DNA of 37,031 nucleotides from Rhodocollybia butyracea. Its lineage: Eukaryota; Basidiomycota; Agaricomycetes; Agaricales; Omphalotaceae. The notes under the pieces are model-generated. The model did not search any database. It saw only the letters and a program-made list of their open reading frames with translations, and had not been told where the DNA came from. The stretch is from assembly GCA_015501585.1 (NCBI GenBank), contig JADNRY010000586.1:1-37031 (forward strand), read 5' to 3'. Shown one piece after another: positions 32,971-37,031 of the stretch (position 1 is its first letter; each line of letters begins with the position of its first letter). The translations under genes and the position numbers were made by a program.

Positions 32971-33213
32971 CTGTACTAAGTATTCTTATCCACTCAATTG
33001 AGACTTCACAGCATCGTTTACCCAGTCCATACAAATAGATAGCAAGCGTGTCGTAAGTTTACCTCCAGCTCTCGCAAAAACATAACCGAAGGTAAGGTGG
33101 AAGAGGCGTCGAAGATCTACAAAAAAACAGATCATAAAGGCGCCGACTCAAAGTGATCGCGTACATCGCAACTGAGCAAAGCAGGAGTGAATGGATATTT
33201 GGAAAAGGTTCGG

Positions 33214-33467
33214 GTACAACATTATTTGACTACTATCTGCCTCTCACTGCTACTTTAGTAGAACTGGGATCATGAACTAGCCCTACCGATTCCTAGCCGG
33301 ATATGGACTACGATCCAAGCCCTGGTTTGCACGAGGACCACGGTATGTCAAGTCCGTTGGGTCATGAAGCGGGGAGAACAAGGCATCTTGCACAGCCATT
33401 GTTTTGTCGGACATGTCATTCCTGAGGGGTCGTACATAGGCCAACCGCAATCTCTTCATTCCTACAT
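33214..33467. repeat. 254-bp block identical to 36401-36654
   Basis: By eye no mismatch was found between this block and 36401-36654 (offset 3187 bp). It covers the last codons and 3' flank of N2. Just outside, the copies differ at several percent of positions and by small indels. Confidence 0.8.
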
Positions 33468-33601
33468 CCTAAAGTAAAAGACGTAGCCTCAGTTCCAATA
33501 AGTTTTGCAGACAATGAAATATGGCTTACCAAGTCAGGTTTTGATTTGAAGTTAGGTTGGCACATCAAACCACGACGGTTGGAGAACAAACTTGTTATGT
33601 G

Positions 33602-34442
33602 TCATCGTAGAAGCCACTGCCTCCAAAAAAGTCGGATTATAGGTTGACCAACTACGAGTGGCTCATTCACGTATACGAGTTGAGGGAGAAGATGGTCAGG
33701 GATGTCGATGTCTGTCTGTGTCACAACTTCTGGCGTGGGACTTCTTTCGGTGCGTCTTCGTTTCTTGGAGCGCTCATCGAGGAGGTTGTTTGCGACCTCC
33801 GATAGCTTCTCTTTGGCCATCTCCTCCATTTTTGCGATATGAATATTCGCCTGGGCTTCCCGCTCTTTGTCGAAGATTATTAGGGACCAGGAGATACCGA
33901 CCAACAAAAAAACATGATAACTTGTCGGCCCATTGAAGCTCTGAAAGGCATAAGCCGCTTGCTCACGAAGCTGAGGTATAGAGGATTCAAAGATATCCAT
34001 TGCACGCTGCTCTGTGCCCAAAGCTGTAAACCAACTAGCTTCCTCCGGATGGAGAGGCAAGGCTTTTCCCTCGAACCAAAAGGCAGGGAACATTTGAAGT
34101 GTGATGGAATCGAAGACGCAAGCAGCGCAATCAGGAACCCGGTAACGGTTCTCGTGCCCATGGTCAGGGAACAAAGCTTGTGAGTGACACTGCAGCTCTC
34201 GATGTTGCGCATCGCGACGTTTCGCAAGGGCGCATAGATCGCTCACAATGCGGTTTAGGAGGGGGTAAAGTCGAGACTCCAATGAAGAATTATTATTTCG
34301 CAGCCTGGAGAGTGCCTCTTCTTTACGGATAACAATGACCTAGGTTCAGAGTAAAAATTGACCTGAGATACGGGAGGTGTAAGCTTACCGATGGGTCCCT
34401 GTCTAAACTGGTGACCAAGTCGTGGTTATTACTCGAAGCCAT
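33602..34442 (-). pseudogene. N2 family copy A, putative PD-(D/E)XK nuclease-like protein, C-terminally truncated
   Basis: Exon 1 (34389-34442) and exon 2 (33602-34339) join in phase through a 49-nt intron and give 263 residues. A long helix-prone N-terminal part is followed by RVPD (Asp at residue 88, codon 34130-34132), then FWFEGK (Glu 108, Lys 110), then a Gln-rich-helix block QLREQAAYAF (Gln 145) and a hydrophobic VFLLVGISWSLIIF strand. D ... ExK ... Q is the order seen in PD-(D/E)XK nucleases. A Lys/Arg cluster SKKRRRTE near residues 214-221 resembles a nuclear localisation signal. A 10-bp deletion relative to copy B, near 33640-33645, shifts the frame and removes about 65 C-terminal residues. 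Divergent from P2, with 458 bp between starts. Nuclease function is inference. Confidence 0.65.
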
Positions 34443-34900
34443 AATTTCAGATCCCTGAAAACAGTTTTCTAATACCCAGATACTTCGTAGGCCTTATATG
34501 TATATGCGAGCCTACTTGGGGCCTACTACTTACTCGGGAAATATCAAAAAGAATCTACTAGATTGTTTACCCTGATGCTTCCTTGAGATTTCCGAATAGT
34601 AGTCGAGCCTTGTGTTTCGTTTCTCTGATTGTTCTTTCGCCATTGTTCTTCCACAATCTTAGTGACAAACTTGGTAGAGCCTTAATCAGTCCTCCTAGGA
34701 TAGAGATGGATATCAATTTGTAAACAAAGGAAGGCTGAGTTTGGCAGCCTGAAGCCAACTTCGTTCTTTGTTCTTGTCCCTGCGTTTTCACCAGCGGATA
34801 GTAGTAGTAAGGACCAAGTAGGATCAGGTAAGGACAATGTTCTGTCTCGGCACCAGTTAAAAGCGGTCACTCTTACTCTCTACTAACACAGACAGAGTCC
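34443..34900. promoter_or_regulatory. 458-bp divergent spacer between N2 copy A and P2
   Basis: No coding region is visible. It must carry the promoters of both genes. The AGCGGTCAC motif lies at its right end (34862-34870), 30 bp before the P2 ATG. Confidence 0.5.
34862..34870 (+). promoter_or_regulatory. AGCGGTCAC motif upstream of P2
   Basis: Same 9-mer as before P1 and the P stub, 30 bp from the P2 start codon. Between motif and ATG lies a pyrimidine-rich CTCTTACTCTCTACTAAC stretch. Confidence 0.5.
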
Positions 34901-35476
34901 ATGATATCAACCGAGAAGGAGATTTACGAGCCCTGGCCGCGCCCGAATCCTGCGAAAAGTGTAAGGAATGCTACACTTGCTACTTTCATCGCCTCAATTC
35001 TGTTTTCTCAGTGGATCAAACCTGAAGACATTGCAGGATGTCCGACCGAGAAGGAACTTCCTGAAGAATACCGCTACAACACCCGACGTTTGAGGATGGA
35101 TCCTGAATACAGGAGACCTCGAAAACTATTTTACGGATTCGGAGTGGATATACAGGATTTTCTCGACTACCACAAAAACCATCAGCTTCCACTACCACCC
35201 CCAGTCGAAAGACGACCCCAGGCGTGGCACCGTATCATGGACGCGGTCATGGAAGACCTATGTGCTCGCTGTAACTTTGAGATTCGGCGTATACTGCCTT
35301 TGTCCCCGCATTACGACTACGTGATTTCCTTCTATGATTCATACTACATTCGCGTCCAGGAGCTGGAGGATGATGAAGAGGAAGATGTGATTCGGGTTAT
35401 CAAGGAAAGATTTGGTGATCCCGTTGCTAAACAGAGCCCGCGGTGGTTTTTCCCTTATACGAGGGATCAGGACTAG
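34901..35476 (+). CDS. P family copy 2, conserved protein of unknown function
   Basis: A single-exon, intact, 191-residue paralogue of P1. It opens MISTEKEIYEPWPRPNPAKS and contains LFYGFGVDIQDFLDYH, a Pro-rich stretch, W-HRIMDAVMEDLCARC, RRILPLS and an acidic ELEDDEEEDVIR, ending RWFFPYTRDQD. It has no signal peptide, membrane helix or recognised domain. Near the stop both copies have a GTGAGTGCT that looks like an intron donor, with a TTCTAG or TTCCAG acceptor 60-70 bp on, so a 3' UTR intron is likely. It is divergent from N2 copy A and followed by sequence that repeats the P1-N2 spacer. Confidence 0.78.
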   Translation: MISTEKEIYEPWPRPNPAKSVRNATLATFIASILFSQWIKPEDIAGCPTEKELPEEYRYNTRRLRMDPEYRRPRKLFYGFGVDIQDFLDYHKNHQLPLPPPVERRPQAWHRIMDAVMEDLCARCNFEIRRILPLSPHYDYVISFYDSYYIRVQELEDDEEEDVIRVIKERFGDPVAKQSPRWFFPYTRDQD

Positions 35477-36602
35477 TTATAGTGAGTGCTCAATTATGTC
35501 TCGAACTAACACGAGTTTGCTGAATTCTTTTCTAGACTTGTATGCTTGCCTCGCGTTCGCTCTCATGTCTTTCCTCTTTATCGCAATAACGAAGATATTC
35601 TGGTTGTGCTTTTGTATATTTCTGAAGTTCAAGTTCAGAGGCCATCGTAGGTGGTATTGTAACCTTGATTGTTCAGGTGTTCGGTTCAGAATCCGTAGTA
35701 GATTGCTTAACAATACAGATTGTGTAACCCGTTCGTGCTGTGTGGCATCACCTTGGACAGTTAACGGGTCATTCTGGTCGCAAGACGTCTTATGGTCGTG
35801 AAAACGCATGTCCTGATGGGGATGGATTTGGTCGTCAAAGACGAGGCTACTCTTGGGTTTCGAGTGCAATTGTACAGTCTGCGTAACTGGTGAGCCTATT
35901 GATCTCAGCATATCAATCGGGACGTCAACGCGTCAACGAAAGCTCAGAGCTCAGCTGAAAACAGTGTTACTTCGACCTTCAACTTGCGTCCTTTAACATT
36001 GGCGGAGATCTCGCCAACGACCACGACCAGGGCCGCCGATACTGGTAATGTGGCCACATGGTCTTGAAGGCAGTTTATAGGACTTTGAGTGGTATTTTCG
36101 CGTTTGAAAGTAACTTGAGAGATTTTGTACACTTTTGTGGCGCTAAAACTTTGAACAAAAACATGCTTATCGCGTTCATTGGTACTTTACCCTTCACTCA
36201 GATCAGGTTTTGATACAGATCTTCTCCCACACCTTTCGAGTCACTAAAATCGAAGGAGTCAGCAAAAGTAAATGCGGAGGGCTATGAGCAACGCCACATA
36301 CAACGACCACGTGTCTCTTCTTTGACCAACACACTCAAAGTGATCGCGTACATCGCAACTGAGGAAAGCAGGAGGGAATAGATATTTGGAAAAGGTTCGA
36401 GTACAACATTATTTGACTACTATCTGCCTCTCACTGCTACTTTAGTAGAACTGGGATCATGAACTAGCCCTACCGATTCCTAGCCGGATATGGACTACGA
36501 TCCAAGCCCTGGTTTGCACGAGGACCACGGTATGTCAAGTCCGTTGGGTCATGAAGCGGGGAGAACAAGGCATCTTGCACAGCCATTGTTTTGTCGGACA
36601 TG
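35477..36602. other. Spacer between P2 and N2 copy B
   Basis: No intact gene. The left half resembles 32196-32820 after P1; the right part (36333 onward) is nearly identical to 33146-33470. This is the second copy of the ~3.2-kb duplicated unit. Confidence 0.6.
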
Positions 36603-36654
36603 TCATTCCTGAGGGGTCGTACATAGGCCAACCGCAATCTCTTCATTCCTACAT
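36401..36654. repeat. 254-bp block identical to 33214-33467
   Basis: Second member of the identical pair. It spans the N2 copy B stop codon (36603-36605) and its 3' flank. Confidence 0.8.
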
Positions 36655-37031
36655 TCTGACGTAAAAGACGTAGTCTCAGTCTCGGTTCCCCGATAAGTTT
36701 TCAATGCAGACAACAAAATATGGCTTACCAACTTGGGTTCTGAGTTGAAGTTAGGTGGCACATCAAACCACGATGGTTGGAGAACAAACCCGTTATGCGT
36801 CATCGTAGAAGCCACTGCCTCCAAAAATGTCGGATTATACTTTTCGACAGGCTGTCCAACTACGAGTGGCTCATTCACGTATACGAGGCGAGGGAGAAGA
36901 CGGTCAGGGATATCGATGTCTGTTTTTGTCACAATCTCTGGTGTGGGACTTTTCTCGGTGCGTCTTCGTTTCTTGGAGCGGTTGCCGAGAAGGTTGTCTG
37001 CGACATCCGATAGTTCACTTTTGGCCCTATC
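36603..37031 (-). CDS. N2 family copy B, C-terminal part (cut by the window edge)
   Basis: Open through the right edge, so the start and the presumed catalytic block are outside the window. Visible parts are a KKRRRTEKSPTP basic cluster (possible nuclear localisation signal), DIDIPDRLLPRLVYVNEPLVVGQPVEKYNP, and QPSWFDVPPNF. The frame continues to TGA 36603-36605 through a stretch (36665-36720) that has GTAAGCC and GTAG at its ends and could be an intron of suitable length. It lacks the 10-bp deletion of copy A, so it shows what the intact family C-terminus looks like. Completeness cannot be judged here. Confidence 0.62.
   Translation of the reverse strand, partial: DRAKSELSDVADNLLGNRSKKRRRTEKSPTPEIVTKTDIDIPDRLLPRLVYVNEPLVVGQPVEKYNPTFLEAVASTMTHNGFVLQPSWFDVPPNFNSEPKLVSHILLSALKTYRGTETETTSFTSECRNEEIAVGLCTTPQE

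Larger units (their letters stand above)
32196..33479. other. Spacer between P1 and N2 copy A, repeated right of P2
   Basis: Contains the 3' flank of P1 and, from about 32380 onward, sequence that recurs right of P2 at about 35800-36330 with moderate divergence and at 36333-36654 almost unchanged. It also contains a P-gene stub at 32912. No intact gene is seen. Confidence 0.6.

Noticed and set aside
28390..37031. The duplicated cluster considered as a retrotransposon or DNA transposon
   Set aside because: No reverse transcriptase, integrase or transposase motifs, no LTRs and no terminal inverted repeats were found around the units.

Overview
The window reads as nuclear DNA of a filamentous basidiomycete, most likely a mushroom-forming Agaricomycete. 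Genes are interrupted by many short introns (about 45-70 nt, GT or occasionally GC donors, CTGAC/CTAAC-like branch sites, YAG acceptors). The recognisable proteins are ordinary fungal housekeeping proteins, and genes lie on both strands with short spacers. No bacterial-type signals, tRNA, rRNA, CRISPR array or reverse-transcriptase/transposase reading frame was seen.

Region 1 (1-6530) is conserved core genome: the 3' part of an SPX-EXS phosphate exporter (SYG1/XPR1 family, plus strand) converges on a complete 12-exon VPS16 gene (minus). Region 2 (6531-15988) is accessory: a small secreted protein gene, then two tandem broken copies of an F-box gene, then a decayed fragment of the secreted gene's 3' end. 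Region 3 (15989-27169) is again mostly core genome: an arrestin-like protein (minus), a possible small three-exon gene, a four-unit array of ~400-bp repeats, an RmlD/MAT2B-like NAD(P)-binding protein (minus), LSM8 (plus, head-to-head with it over an 84-bp spacer) and a TPT-family nucleotide-sugar/phosphate transporter (plus).

Region 4 (about 28.4 kb to the right edge) is the most unusual part. It is a locally duplicated set of paired genes that I do not recognise as a described system. On the minus strand are two copies each of two families (here N1 and N2) whose residues resemble a PD-(D/E)XK nuclease core. Facing away from them on the plus strand are two intact copies and one stub of a ~190-residue protein family (here P). 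A 9-bp motif, AGCGGTCAC, lies 20-35 bp before all three P starts. P copies are intact and differ largely at silent positions, whereas most N copies are damaged. An effector/partner or toxin/antidote arrangement is one hypothesis, not shown.

A second theme is single-base indels, often in homopolymers, in otherwise well-conserved exons (SYG1 5' end, LSM8 last exon, TPT transporter), while VPS16, the arrestin and the MAT2B-like gene read through cleanly. Either local consensus errors or recent gene decay could explain this; read-level data would decide. The F-box copies carry true nonsense changes and a deletion and look like real pseudogenes.
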